A stretch of 64,000 nucleotides of DNA from Ruminococcus sp. (GTDB lineage Bacteria > Bacillota > Clostridia > Oscillospirales > Acutalibacteraceae): positions 1 through 64,000 of the forward strand of contig SFCS01000003.1 of the NCBI GenBank assembly GCA_004558485.1. Reading direction: 5' to 3'. Within the stretch, counting starts at the first letter, position 1; each line of letters opens with the position of its first letter. The position numbers were made by a program, and so were the translations under genes. This document shows positions 17,153-26,031 of this stretch, in pieces. The notes beneath the pieces were generated by a model that was not told the DNA's origin, searched no databases, and worked only from the letters and a program-made list of their open reading frames with translations.

Positions 17153-17162
17153 GGGAGAGAAT

Positions 17163-18164
17163 ATGAAGGCGTATCATTTTTATGACGCACCGCTCAAGGT
17201 GTGCGGACTGCCGTTTTATCACGGCGAAAAGGAGCTGCGGCGTTTGCCGCAGGCACTCATCGACACACTGGGACTGGACGGGCGCATCGGCACGCGCACG
17301 CCCGCCGTGCGGGTGCGGTTTCGCACCGACGCGGCGCATTTCACGGTGCACATGACCCTTGCCACCCTCATGAAGGACAGCGGCATGTCCATGTTCGGCG
17401 CGCAGTCGGCGACGGTCATGCTCGGCGACTGGAAAAACGCCCGCTTCGGCGGGTTGGCGACGCCAGCCGACTATGAGACAAAGAAAGCCTCCGTCGGCAT
17501 CACCAAGGGTGAGGGCATGGAGGATGTGACCGTCATCCTGCCGCGCAACGAGGTGGTGGCGGATCTGTGGATCGAGGTGCCGGACGAGGCGCAGGTGGCG
17601 GCGCCGACGCCGTATGCCAACGGCCCCGTTTTGTATTACGGCTCGTCCATCACCGAGGGCGGCTGTGCCTGCAATGCATTCAACGCCTATAACATGCTCA
17701 TTTCCCGCCATCTTGACCTCGATTTTTATAACTTCGGGTTCTCGAACAGCGCCAAGGGCGAGCTTGCCATGGCGGACTATATCAACACCGTCCCCGTGAA
17801 GGCGTTCGTCATGGACTATGACCACAACGCGCCGAGCGCTCAGCATCTTTGGAACACGCACGAGGCGTTTTTCCGCCGCATCCGCGAAAAGCAGCCGACG
17901 CTGCCGGTGCTGTTTCTGACGATGCCCGCCGCGGAATATTCCGAGGGCAAGAAGGCGCGCCGCGCCGCCGTGCGCGCGACCTATGACCATGCGGTCGCGG
18001 CAGGGGATAAGCATGTTTGGTTCATCGACGGCGAAACGCTGCTTGCGGGCGCGGACGCCTGGCTTTGCACCGTTGACAACACCCATCCGAACGATCTCGG
18101 TTTCCACCGCATGGCGGCGGTCATCGAGCCGGTCGTGCGGGAGATGCTGGGGATATGCCGATGA
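17163..18164 (+). CDS. SGNH/GDSL-family hydrolase with N-terminal beta domain
   Basis: This is a 333-residue esterase-like protein without a signal peptide. The first 150 residues are a beta-rich SGNH N-terminal domain. The catalytic domain starts at [20 protein letters not shown], where GSSIT carries the nucleophile, and ends with [13 protein letters not shown], the Asp-x-x-His of the triad. Relatives with this layout deacetylate sugars, but the substrate is not visible. It lies ten bases after the exporter and overlaps deoC as ATGA, so it is inside the exporter-deo transcription unit. Confidence 0.87.
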   Translation: MKAYHFYDAPLKVCGLPFYHGEKELRRLPQALIDTLGLDGRIGTRTPAVRVRFRTDAAHFTVHMTLATLMKDSGMSMFGAQSATVMLGDWKNARFGGLATPADYETKKASVGITKGEGMEDVTVILPRNEVVADLWIEVPDEAQVAAPTPYANGPVLYYGSSITEGGCACNAFNAYNMLISRHLDLDFYNFGFSNSAKGELAMADYINTVPVKAFVMDYDHNAPSAQHLWNTHEAFFRRIREKQPTLPVLFLTMPAAEYSEGKKARRAAVRATYDHAVAAGDKHVWFIDGETLLAGADAWLCTVDNTHPNDLGFHRMAAVIEPVVREMLGICR

Positions 18165-18820
18165 ATGTGAAAGAGATTTTGCGGCATGTGGATCACACAC
18201 TGCTGGCTCCGACCGCAACGACGGCGGACATCCTTGCGACCTGCGACGAGGGTCTTTTCTATCACACCGCGTCAGTGTGCATCCCGCCCGTGTTCGTGAA
18301 GGCGGCAAAGGCGCATGTCGGCGACAGGCTGCCCGTCTGCACCGTCATCGGGTTTCCGAACGGCTATGCCACAACGGCGGCAAAGTGCTTTGAAACGGCA
18401 GACGCCGTGGAAAACGGCGCGGCGGAGATCGACATGGTGATCCCACTCGGCGCTGTCAAGGCGGGAGACTTTGCCGCTGTGCTGTCCGACATCCGCGCGG
18501 TGCGCGCCGCCTGCGACGGACGGGTGCTCAAGGTCATCGTCGAGACCTGCCTTTTGACAAGGGAAGAAAAGATCAGAATGTGTGAGGTCGTGTCCGCGTC
18601 GGGTGCGGACTATATCAAGACCTCCACGGGCTTTGCGGGCGGCGGCGCGACGGCGGAGGATGTGGCGCTGTTTGCCGCCCATGTCGCCCCGCATCTGAAG
18701 ATAAAGGCGGCGGGCGGGATCGCCTCGCTTGCCGACGCCGAGCGGTTTTTGGAGCTTGGGGCGGATCGCCTCGGCACGAGCCGCATCGTAAAACTGGTGA
18801 AAGAAGGGAATTTGCTATGA
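18161..18820 (+). CDS. deoC: Deoxyribose-phosphate aldolase
   Basis: DeoC splits 2-deoxyribose 5-phosphate into glyceraldehyde 3-phosphate and acetaldehyde. Family landmarks are present: [46 protein letters not shown], the Schiff-base lysine in [10 protein letters not shown] and the second lysine in [12 protein letters not shown]. The ATG at 18161 overlaps the SGNH stop; an ATG six bases upstream is also possible. It is the first of five consecutive deoxynucleoside salvage genes. Confidence 0.95.
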   Translation: MNVKEILRHVDHTLLAPTATTADILATCDEGLFYHTASVCIPPVFVKAAKAHVGDRLPVCTVIGFPNGYATTAAKCFETADAVENGAAEIDMVIPLGAVKAGDFAAVLSDIRAVRAACDGRVLKVIVETCLLTREEKIRMCEVVSASGADYIKTSTGFAGGGATAEDVALFAAHVAPHLKIKAAGGIASLADAERFLELGADRLGTSRIVKLVKEGNLL

Positions 18821-19560
18821 GTCATCCTGCCTATCCCACGCCGCACATCGCGGCGACGCCCGCGGATTTTGCCGCGACCGTTCTCATGCCCGGCGACCCG
18901 CAAAGAGCACAGTTCATCGCCGAGAATTATCTGATAGCACCCCGCCTTGTCAACAATGTGCGCGGGGTGCAGGGGTATACCGGCAGCTATAAGGGTGTGC
19001 CGGTCTCGGTCATGGCAAGCGGCATGGGGATGCCCTCGATGGGCATTTATTCCTATGAGCTGTTTCAGTTTTTTGAAGTGGAAAACATTTTGCGTATCGG
19101 CTCGGCGGGGGCACTGTCGGAAAAGCTGCGGGTGCGGGACATCGTGCTCGGCATGGGCGCCTGTACCAATTCCCATTTCGCCGCGCAGTATCACCTGCCG
19201 GGGACATTTGCGCCCATCTGCAGCTATGACCTGCTGCACGCCTGCACCGCGGCGGCACAGCGGGAGCAAATTCCCGTTCATGTCGGCAACCTTCTTTCCT
19301 CCGACACCTTCTATAACGACGACGCCGACCTGCCCGCGGGGCTTACCTCCAACAGGGCGTTTGCGAAAATGGGTGTTCTCGCGGTGGAGATGGAAGCGGC
19401 GGCGCTGTATATGAACGCGGCGCGCTGCGGCAAAAATGCGCTGGCTATCTGCACCGTGTCGGATCACATCGTGACCGGCGAGACCACGACCGCCGACGAA
19501 CGCCGCGCCACCTTCCGGGATATGATGCGCCTGGCGCTGGAAACGGCGGCAGCGCTGTGA
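18817..19560 (+). CDS. deoD: Purine-nucleoside phosphorylase (DeoD type)
   Basis: DeoD cleaves purine (deoxy)nucleosides with phosphate to base and (deoxy)ribose 1-phosphate. The protein (247 aa) has the phosphate site [16 protein letters not shown], the conserved [16 protein letters not shown], the metal/base-site stretch [18 protein letters not shown] and the catalytic aspartate in [11 protein letters not shown]. It overlaps deoC by four bases (ATGA). The sugar phosphate it releases feeds deoB. Confidence 0.95.
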   Translation: MSHPAYPTPHIAATPADFAATVLMPGDPQRAQFIAENYLIAPRLVNNVRGVQGYTGSYKGVPVSVMASGMGMPSMGIYSYELFQFFEVENILRIGSAGALSEKLRVRDIVLGMGACTNSHFAAQYHLPGTFAPICSYDLLHACTAAAQREQIPVHVGNLLSSDTFYNDDADLPAGLTSNRAFAKMGVLAVEMEAAALYMNAARCGKNALAICTVSDHIVTGETTTADERRATFRDMMRLALETAAAL

Positions 19561-19575
19561 GAAAGGAAGGATAAC

Positions 19576-20739
19576 ATGAAACGGGCCTTTCTCATCGTTC
19601 TCGACTCCTGCGGTGCGGGAGAAATGCCGGACGCGGCGGCGTTCGGTGACCATGACTGCAACACCCTTTTGCGCATCTCCAAATCGGAAAAGTTTTCCGC
19701 CGTCAACATGTGCAAATTGGGACTCGGCAACATCGACGGTCTTTCCTTCCTCGGCAGAGAACCGCAGCCGACGGCGGCTGTCGCCCGCATGGCGGAGCGC
19801 TCCCGCGGCAAGGACACCACGATCGGTCACTGGGAGATCGCGGGACTTGTGTCCGCAGAGCCGCTCCCGACCTATCCGCACGGGTTTCCGTCCGCAGTGA
19901 TCGATGCCTTTCGGCAGGCGACGGGGAGAGGGGTTTTGTGCAACCGCCCCTATTCCGGCACGGAGGTCATAAGGGACTTCGGCGAGCAGCATGTGAAAAC
20001 GGGCGATCTCATCGTGTATACCTCGGCGGACAGTGTGTTTCAAATTGCGGCGCACGAGGATGTCGTGCCGCTCGAAACGCTGTATGGCTATTGCGAGGCG
20101 GCGCGGAAAATTCTTTGCGGCAAGCATGCGGTCGGTCGGGTGATCGCCCGCCCGTTTGCGGGCAGTGCGCCCGATTTTTACCGCACGAAAAACCGCCGCG
20201 ACTTTTCGCTCGCCCCGCCGCGGGAGACGATGCTCGACGCGATCAGCGCGGCGGGAGAAGAGGTCATCGCCGTCGGCAAAATTTCGGACATCTTTGCCGG
20301 TCGCGGCGTGACAAAAGCGGTGCACACCCACGACAACACCGAGGGCATGGCGGCGGCGCTGTCCCTTGCGGACGAGGATTTCGGGGGACTTTGCTTCATT
20401 AACCTCGTCGATTTCGACATGCTTTACGGGCATCGGCAGGATGTCGACGGCTATGCCGCGGCGTTTGCGGCTTTTGACCGCTTTTTGCCGCAGCTCCTCC
20501 AAAAGCTGCAAAAGGAGGACATCCTGCTCATCACCGCCGATCACGGCTGTGACCCCGGCGACGACAGCACCGATCACACGCGGGAATATACGCCGCTTTT
20601 GCTGTTCGGCGCTCCCATACAGCCGAAAAATCTCGGCACACGGAGCACCTTTTCCGACATCGCGGCGACGGTGACGGACTGGCTCGGCGTGCCCTTTGCG
20701 GGTGCCGGCGAGAGCTTTCTGCCGCAAATTCTGAGGTGA
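19576..20739 (+). CDS. deoB: Phosphopentomutase
   Basis: DeoB converts (deoxy)ribose 1-phosphate to the 5-phosphate, linking deoD and pdp to deoC. It belongs to the alkaline phosphatase superfamily: the metal site starts at VLDSCGAGEMPDAA, the phosphorylated threonine lies in GKDTTIGHWE, and later metal ligands are in THDNTEGM, VDFDMLYGH and ITADHGCDPG. Length (387 aa) is normal. AGGAAGG precedes the ATG. Confidence 0.96.
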   Translation: MKRAFLIVLDSCGAGEMPDAAAFGDHDCNTLLRISKSEKFSAVNMCKLGLGNIDGLSFLGREPQPTAAVARMAERSRGKDTTIGHWEIAGLVSAEPLPTYPHGFPSAVIDAFRQATGRGVLCNRPYSGTEVIRDFGEQHVKTGDLIVYTSADSVFQIAAHEDVVPLETLYGYCEAARKILCGKHAVGRVIARPFAGSAPDFYRTKNRRDFSLAPPRETMLDAISAAGEEVIAVGKISDIFAGRGVTKAVHTHDNTEGMAAALSLADEDFGGLCFINLVDFDMLYGHRQDVDGYAAAFAAFDRFLPQLLQKLQKEDILLITADHGCDPGDDSTDHTREYTPLLLFGAPIQPKNLGTRSTFSDIAATVTDWLGVPFAGAGESFLPQILR

Positions 20740-20742
20740 GAT

Positions 20743-21138
20743 ATGGACGAAAAGACATTGTGTAAGGCGGCGCTTGCCGCGATGGCATATGCCTATGCGC
20801 CCTATTCGGGCTATACCGTCGGCGCAGCGCTGCTGACGGCGGACGGGCGCGTGTTTTCCGGCTGCAACATTGAAAATGCCGCGTTCACGCCGACCGTCTG
20901 CGCGGAGCGTACCGCCCTTTTCAAGGCGGTGAGCGAGGGCGCGCGCGATTTTGTGATGCTCGCGGTGGCGGGCGGCAAGGGCGGCGCGGTCACGGGGCGG
21001 TTTCCGCCCTGCGGCGTGTGCCGTCAGGCGCTGTCGGAATTCTGCAAACCTGAGATGCCGGTGCTGCTCTTGACCGGCGCGGACAGCTATGAAAAAACGA
21101 CGCTCGGCGCGCTGCTGCCGCTGGCGTTTTCTTTGTGA
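20743..21138 (+). CDS. cdd: Cytidine deaminase
   Basis: Cdd deaminates cytidine and deoxycytidine to uridine forms, which pdp can then cleave. This is the short homotetrameric type (131 aa). The substrate-binding CNIENAAFTPTVCAERTAL contains the first zinc cysteine and catalytic glutamate, and PPCGVCRQALSEF has the other two zinc cysteines. It follows deoB by three bases. Confidence 0.95.
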   Translation: MDEKTLCKAALAAMAYAYAPYSGYTVGAALLTADGRVFSGCNIENAAFTPTVCAERTALFKAVSEGARDFVMLAVAGGKGGAVTGRFPPCGVCRQALSEFCKPEMPVLLLTGADSYEKTTLGALLPLAFSL

Positions 21139-21148
21139 GGTGTCGGCT

Positions 21149-22450
21149 ATGCGCATGTATGATATTTTGCATAAAAAGCGGGACGGACTGCCGCTCTCCG
21201 ATGCGGAGATCGCGTGGTTCGTCGAAGGGTATACGGCGGGGAACATTCCCGACTATCAGGCGTCGGCGCTTTTGATGGCGATCTTTCTGCGCGGCATGAC
21301 GGAGGCAGAGACCGCCGCGCTCACGATGGCGATGGCGCGCTCGGGCGACACGGTGGATCTGTCTGCCTTCGGCGACCGTTCGGTCGACAAACACAGCACG
21401 GGCGGCGTCGGAGACAAAACGACGCTCATCGTCGCGCCCGTCATCGCCGCTCTCGGCGGCAAGGTCACGAAAATGTCCGGCAGAGGGCTGGGACACACGG
21501 GCGGCACGGTCGATAAGCTCGAAGCCATCCCCGGCTATAGGACGACGCTCTCTCCTGCCGCTTTCCTGCAGCAGGCGGAGGACATCGGCGTCGCCGTCAT
21601 CGGGCAGTCGGGCAATCTGGCGCCCGCGGACAAAAAGCTGTATGCGCTGCGGGATGTGACGGCAACGGTGGACAGCATCCCGCTCATCACCGCCAGCATC
21701 ATGAGCAAAAAGCTGGCGGCTGGCTCAAAGAACATCGTGCTCGATGTCAAGGTCGGCAGCGGTGCGTTCATGAAAACGGCAGAGGATGCAAGAGCGCTTG
21801 CCGCCGAAATGGTGAAGATCGGCAAGGCGTGCGGCAGAAACACCGCCGCCCTCATCACCGACATGGATACGCCGCTCGGCAACGCTGTCGGCAACATTCT
21901 TGAGGTGAAAGAGGCGATCGCCGTGCTGCGCGGCGAGAGCGGCGGCGCACTGCGCGCGGTGTGCGAGGCGCTCGCGACCGAAATGCTGGTGCTGTTTTCC
22001 GGCATGACGCCCGAAAATGCCGAAGAGCGGGTGCGCAGGGCGATAGACAGCGGAGCGGCTTTCGCCAAGCTGCGCGAATGGATCAGGGCGCAGGGCGGCG
22101 ATGTGCGCTGTATCGATGATCCCGCGCGGTTTGCCTGTGCGCCTTACAGCATGGCGGTCAAAAGCACCGCTGACGGCTTTGTCACCGCCATGAACGCCGA
22201 GGAGATCGGCGCGGTCGCGTCGGTGCTCGGCGCGGGCAGGGTGGTCAAGACCGACACGATCGACCCGACGGCGGGCATCCTGCTTTCCAAAAAGACAGGC
22301 GACCGCGTGACGGTCGGCGAGACGCTGTGTACGCTGTATACGGGAAAGCGGGAAACGCTGCGTGATGCTGCGGCGCGATATGTGTCGGCAATCACCGTCG
22401 GCGATGCTCCGCCGGAGGAAAAACCGCTCATCTACGACATTGTGCGGTGA
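21149..22450 (+). CDS. pdp: Pyrimidine-nucleoside phosphorylase
   Basis: Pdp cleaves uridine, deoxyuridine and thymidine with phosphate. It (433 aa) carries the thymidine-phosphorylase signature SGRGLGHTGGTVDKLE, the phosphate loop KHSTGGVGDKTTL, LDVKVGSGAFMK and a C-terminal domain. The start at 21149 has GAGGTG upstream; the frame opens earlier inside cdd but is not supported. It is the last gene of the deo set and is followed by a terminator. Confidence 0.95.
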   Translation: MRMYDILHKKRDGLPLSDAEIAWFVEGYTAGNIPDYQASALLMAIFLRGMTEAETAALTMAMARSGDTVDLSAFGDRSVDKHSTGGVGDKTTLIVAPVIAALGGKVTKMSGRGLGHTGGTVDKLEAIPGYRTTLSPAAFLQQAEDIGVAVIGQSGNLAPADKKLYALRDVTATVDSIPLITASIMSKKLAAGSKNIVLDVKVGSGAFMKTAEDARALAAEMVKIGKACGRNTAALITDMDTPLGNAVGNILEVKEAIAVLRGESGGALRAVCEALATEMLVLFSGMTPENAEERVRRAIDSGAAFAKLREWIRAQGGDVRCIDDPARFACAPYSMAVKSTADGFVTAMNAEEIGAVASVLGAGRVVKTDTIDPTAGILLSKKTGDRVTVGETLCTLYTGKRETLRDAAARYVSAITVGDAPPEEKPLIYDIVR

Positions 22451-22452
22451 CG

Positions 22453-22480
22453 GAAATGCCGTCCTCGGATGGCATTTTTC
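22453..22480 (+). terminator. Terminator after pdp
   Basis: AAATGCC and GGCATTT form the stem just after the pdp stop codon, followed by a short T-rich end. Confidence 0.65.
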
Positions 22481-22513
22481 AGTAGGATATGTCAACTTTG
22501 CAATAAAAAAGTA

Positions 22514-22542
22514 TTGAAACGCAGTCAATATACTGGTATACT
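22514..22542 (+). promoter_or_regulatory. Promoter of the GH2 gene
   Basis: -35 TTGAAA (22514-22519) and -10 TATACT (22537-22542, with upstream TGG) at 17-base spacing. A second TATACT lies at 22529-22534, eight bases before the first. Confidence 0.75.
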
Positions 22543-22563
22543 GTAGGTCAGGGAGGCGACGAA

Positions 22564-24276
22564 ATGTATAGAAAAGAACATCCGAAGCCGCAGTTTTGCC
22601 GCAAGAATTGGCAAAATCTGAACGGCGAATGGGAATTTGAGTTTGATCACGCCGACAGCGGCAGAGAGCGCGCGCTCTTTTCGCCGACGGCGGCGTTTGA
22701 ACGGGTTATCCATGTGCCGTTTTGCCCGCAGAGCAAGCTGTCGGGCATCGGGGAGACCGACTTTCTGCGTGCCGTGTGGTATCGGCGGCACTTCACGCTG
22801 GATGAAAAGACGGCGGCGGGCAGAGTGGTGCTGCACTTCGGTGCGGTGGACTATGAGGCGTACATCTATGTGAACGGAACGCTGTGCGGCACGCACAGGG
22901 GCGGCTATGTTTCCTTTGCCGTGGACATCACAAAGGCAGTGCACACCGGCGACAACATCGTGACCGTGCTGGCGCGCGACGATGAGCGGGACCGGCGCAT
23001 CCCGAGCGGCAAGCAAAGCATGGAGCTGCGTTCCTCCGGCTGCTTTTATACCCGCACCATCGGCATTTGGCAGACAGTGTGGCTGGAGTTCACGCCGCAC
23101 ACCTATATTGCGGACTTCACGCTGCTGCCGGATGTGACGGCGGGGGCGCTGACGGTGCAGGCAACGCTTGTCGGCTGTGCCGATCTGACGCTCAAGGCAG
23201 CGTTTGCGGGCAAGCCGATGGGCGAGATCACGCTGCCGTCGGCTTCGGACACGGTGACATTCACGCTGCCGCTTGCGGAAAAGCACCTGTGGGAGATCGG
23301 GAAAGGCGGGCTGTATGACCTTTCGTTCGGCTTCGGTGACGACGCCGTTGAGAGCTATTTCGGTCTGCGCAGCATCGCCTATCGCGACCGTGCATTTTTC
23401 TTGAACGGCAAATCGGTGTTTCAGCGGCTTGTGCTGGATCAGGGATTCTATCCCGACGGCATCTATACCGCGCCGGACGACGCCGAGCTTGTTGCGGACA
23501 TCGACCGTTCCATGGCGATGGGCTTCAACGGCGCGCGTCTGCACGAAAAGATCTTTGAGGAACGCTTTTTGTATCACTGCGACCGCAAGGGCTACATCGT
23601 GTGGGGCGAGTTCCCCGACTGGGGTCTTGATCCCTCGAACCGGGACGTGCTGTATAACACGCTGCCCGAATGGATCGAGGAGGTGCGGCGCGACCGCAAC
23701 CATCCCGCCATCGTCGGCTGGTGTCCCTTCAACGAAACGTGGGATTATGCGGGCAGACAGCGGGACGGCTCGCTGCAGGAGCTGACCTATGAGGTCACCA
23801 AGGCAATCGACCCGACCCGTCCGTGCCTGGATGTCAGCGGCAACTATCATGCGGGCAAGTCCGACATCTATGATGTCCACTGCTATGACCAGGATCCGAA
23901 GAGCTGTGCCGCGCGCTATGCCACGCTGCCGCAGAGCGTCGACGACACCTGCGGCAATCACCGCCAGCAGTATGACGGCGAAAGACCGTTCTTTGTCAGC
24001 GAATACGGCGGCATCCGCTGGAGCAACGACAGAAACGGCTGGGGCTACGGCGACGCGCCGAAGACCGAGGAGGAATTTTTGGAGCGGCTCAAGGGGCTCA
24101 CCGACGCGCTGCTGGACAATCCGTACATCTTCGGTTTCTGCTATACCCAGCTGACCGATGTGGAGCAGGAGCAAAACGGTCTTTACACCTATGACCGCGC
24201 GCCGAAATTCCCGCCGGAGCAAATTGCGGCAATTTTCTCCGCCCCCGCAGCGATCGAGGGCAAAAAGCGGGATTGA
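22564..24276 (+). CDS. Glycoside hydrolase family 2 enzyme
   Basis: This is a 570-residue GH2-type retaining beta-glycosidase without a signal peptide, so intracellular. The jelly-roll sugar-binding domain (about residues 15-170: WQNLNGEWEFEFDH, VYVNG-like IYVNGTLCGTHRGGY) is followed by an Ig-like domain and a TIM barrel. The acid/base glutamate is in HPAIVGWCPFNETWD and the nucleophile glutamate in PFFVSEYGGIRW. Members are beta-galactosidases, glucuronidases or mannosidases; the exact sugar cannot be told. An AraC regulator gene follows immediately, the usual arrangement for a locally regulated glycosidase. Confidence 0.9.
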   Translation: MYRKEHPKPQFCRKNWQNLNGEWEFEFDHADSGRERALFSPTAAFERVIHVPFCPQSKLSGIGETDFLRAVWYRRHFTLDEKTAAGRVVLHFGAVDYEAYIYVNGTLCGTHRGGYVSFAVDITKAVHTGDNIVTVLARDDERDRRIPSGKQSMELRSSGCFYTRTIGIWQTVWLEFTPHTYIADFTLLPDVTAGALTVQATLVGCADLTLKAAFAGKPMGEITLPSASDTVTFTLPLAEKHLWEIGKGGLYDLSFGFGDDAVESYFGLRSIAYRDRAFFLNGKSVFQRLVLDQGFYPDGIYTAPDDAELVADIDRSMAMGFNGARLHEKIFEERFLYHCDRKGYIVWGEFPDWGLDPSNRDVLYNTLPEWIEEVRRDRNHPAIVGWCPFNETWDYAGRQRDGSLQELTYEVTKAIDPTRPCLDVSGNYHAGKSDIYDVHCYDQDPKSCAARYATLPQSVDDTCGNHRQQYDGERPFFVSEYGGIRWSNDRNGWGYGDAPKTEEEFLERLKGLTDALLDNPYIFGFCYTQLTDVEQEQNGLYTYDRAPKFPPEQIAAIFSAPAAIEGKKRD

Positions 24277-24301
24277 AAAACCGCACACAGTGTGCTACAC
24301 T
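24273..24301 (+). promoter_or_regulatory. Promoter of the AraC-family gene
   Basis: -35 TTGAAA (24273-24278, covering the GH2 stop codon) and -10 TACACT (24296-24301) with 17-base spacing. Transcription would begin near 24308, inside the left arm of the following inverted repeat. Confidence 0.65.
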
Positions 24302-24330
24302 CCCCTTATGATACTCTATCATAAGGGGAG
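24300..24330 (+). terminator. Perfect 14-bp inverted repeat: GH2 terminator that hides the next RBS
   Basis: CTCCCCTTATGATA (24300-24313) and its exact complement (24317-24330) are separated by CTC, and TTTTT follows at 24333-24338. It therefore looks like an intrinsic terminator for GH2 read-through. The right arm contains the GGGGAG ribosome binding site of the AraC gene, so read-through RNA would also keep that site paired. Confidence 0.75.
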
Positions 24331-24338
24331 TGCTTTTT

Positions 24339-25046
24339 ATGTTCAAAACCGCACCGGCGGTGTTCGCCGTCGGAGACAGGTATCAGATCATGGTGACGCT
24401 GAAAAAGGGGCAGCTTTTGCTGCTGCCGCCGCGTATGCCGCACACGCTCCTCGACCTTTCCGCCGATTTTCGCAAGTTTGTTTGGGGGTTCAAAGCGCCA
24501 CAGGCGTCGGGAGCGGCGCTTGCGGCAGCGCTTTCCTCGCCGCAGCCGACAGCGGCGCCGCCGGAAACGGACAGGGCGGTCGATTTGCTGCTTTCCCTTG
24601 CTGCTGCGCCGAGCGACGGGGCATATGCGGTCATGGTGGGGCAGCTGGAGCTTTTGTATGTGCTCTCGCTGCGCCGCTTTGTGCCGCAGCGGCAGGAGAC
24701 CGCCGCCTTCGATGCCGCCGACTGCCTGCCCGCCGTGCGGCAGTTCATGATCGACAACCTTTCCTGCGGCTTCACTGTGCGGGAGATCGCCGCGCAGTTT
24801 TACATGAGCGAGCGACAGTTCTACCGCCTGTGCGTCAAAGGGGCGGGCATGACGCCGCGCGCGCTGCGGGAGTCGATCCAAATGGAGAAGATCCGTGCAC
24901 TGTTGTCCGAAACGGATATGCCTCTTGCCGCCATTGCGGCAGAGGTCGGCTTTGCCGATGCGTTTGCGCTCGGCCGCTTTTTCAAGCGGCATGAGGGATT
25001 GCCGCCCGCGGCATACCGCCGCGCGCTGAATGTCCGAATGAGATAG
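24339..25046 (+). CDS. AraC-family transcriptional regulator
   Basis: This is a 235-residue regulator. The N-terminal part is a cupin-like sensor (VFAVGDRYQIMVTLKKGQLLLLPPRMPHTL). The C-terminal 100 residues are two helix-turn-helix units: GFTVREIAAQFYMSERQFYRL and the second with MPLAAIAAEVGFADAFALGRFFKRHEGLPPAAYR. The ATG at 24339 has GGGGAG eight bases upstream. It probably controls the GH2 gene before it and the lyase after it. The effector is unknown. Confidence 0.9.
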   Translation: MFKTAPAVFAVGDRYQIMVTLKKGQLLLLPPRMPHTLLDLSADFRKFVWGFKAPQASGAALAAALSSPQPTAAPPETDRAVDLLLSLAAAPSDGAYAVMVGQLELLYVLSLRRFVPQRQETAAFDAADCLPAVRQFMIDNLSCGFTVREIAAQFYMSERQFYRLCVKGAGMTPRALRESIQMEKIRALLSETDMPLAAIAAEVGFADAFALGRFFKRHEGLPPAAYRRALNVRMR

Positions 25047-25113
25047 TTTTTTGTCTTTTGCGGATATGGAAAACCCGTCGGGATCGGTGTATGCTGACCG
25101 TAGAGGTGAGCCT

Positions 25114-26031
25114 ATGAAACAGATCCGAAAAGGGGTATATCCCACCATGATCACGCCGTATACAAAGGACGGCGAGATCGACTATGCCGCAGTGCGGCGT
25201 TTGACGGAATGGTATATGGAAAAAGGCTGCACCGGCATTTTCGCCGTGTGCCAGTCGAGTGAGATGGCATTTTTGAGCCTTGCCGAGCGGGTGAAGCTCG
25301 CCGCGACCGTCGTCGAGACGGCAAACGGCAGCGTGAGCGTCGTCGCGTCGGGGCATTGCGCCGAAACGCTGTCGGAGCAGGCAAAAGAGGTGCGCGAGAT
25401 CGCTGCGACCGGTGTGGATGCGTTTGTGCTCGTGAGCAATCGGCTCGACCTGCATCATGACGGCGACGATGCGTGGATCGACAACGCCGCCCGCCTTTTG
25501 GACAAGACGGGGGAGGTGCCGCTCGGCATCTATGAATGTCCGAAGCCGTATAAACGGCTTTTGACGCCGCGCATTCTCGACTGGTGTCTGGCGACAAAGC
25601 GATTTTTGTTCATCAAGGACACCTGCTGCGATCCGACGATGCTCGAGGAACGGCTCGGCAAGCTGCGCGGGAGCGATCTTATGCTCTTTAACGCCAACGC
25701 GCAAACGCTTTTGTATTCCCTGGAGCGGGGCGCGGCGGGCTATTCCGGCATCATGGCGAATTTTCATCCGGAACTTTTCAACTATCTCTGCGCGCACTTT
25801 GCCGAGGACGGCGAAAGGGCGGCGCGGCTGTCCGCGCTGCTCGCCATGATGGCGTGGACGGAAAGTCCCGCCTATCCCTGCACGGCGAAATGGTATCTGA
25901 ACGCGCACGGCGTGCCGATGAACACCGCTGCCCGCAGCGCGGACGAAAAGCTGCTGACACTGTATCAAAAGCTGACGGTGGAGCAGATGGAGACCCTCGC
26001 CGCTGCGGCAGGAAAGGAGCTGTTTCGATGA
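25114..26031 (+). CDS. Dihydrodipicolinate synthase/N-acetylneuraminate lyase family aldolase
   Basis: This is a class I (Schiff-base) aldolase of the DapA/NanA superfamily, 305 residues. It begins MKQIRKGVYPTMITPYTKDG, with the substrate loop as GIFAVCQSSEMAFLSLAER, the catalytic tyrosine in LGIYECPKP and the Schiff-base lysine in FLFIKDTCCD. The GTTGE-type loop is altered to CQSSE, so it is unlikely to be the housekeeping DapA. It overlaps a sialidase-like gene by four bases, which would suit N-acetylneuraminate or a related keto-acid sugar as substrate, but this is inference. The ATG at 25114 has AGAGGTGAG upstream; a weak promoter may lie at 25067-25095. Confidence 0.85.
   Translation: MKQIRKGVYPTMITPYTKDGEIDYAAVRRLTEWYMEKGCTGIFAVCQSSEMAFLSLAERVKLAATVVETANGSVSVVASGHCAETLSEQAKEVREIAATGVDAFVLVSNRLDLHHDGDDAWIDNAARLLDKTGEVPLGIYECPKPYKRLLTPRILDWCLATKRFLFIKDTCCDPTMLEERLGKLRGSDLMLFNANAQTLLYSLERGAAGYSGIMANFHPELFNYLCAHFAEDGERAARLSALLAMMAWTESPAYPCTAKWYLNAHGVPMNTAARSADEKLLTLYQKLTVEQMETLAAAAGKELFR

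Noticed and set aside
18610-21246. 878-codon minus-strand open frame across the deo genes
   Set aside because: It is antisense to five clearly identified genes with strong motifs; long antisense frames are expected in GC-rich DNA with strong third-position bias.
22525-24288. 587-codon minus-strand frame opposite GH2
   Set aside because: It covers the GH2 promoter and the whole GH2 gene in antisense and has no ribosome binding site or recognisable domain.
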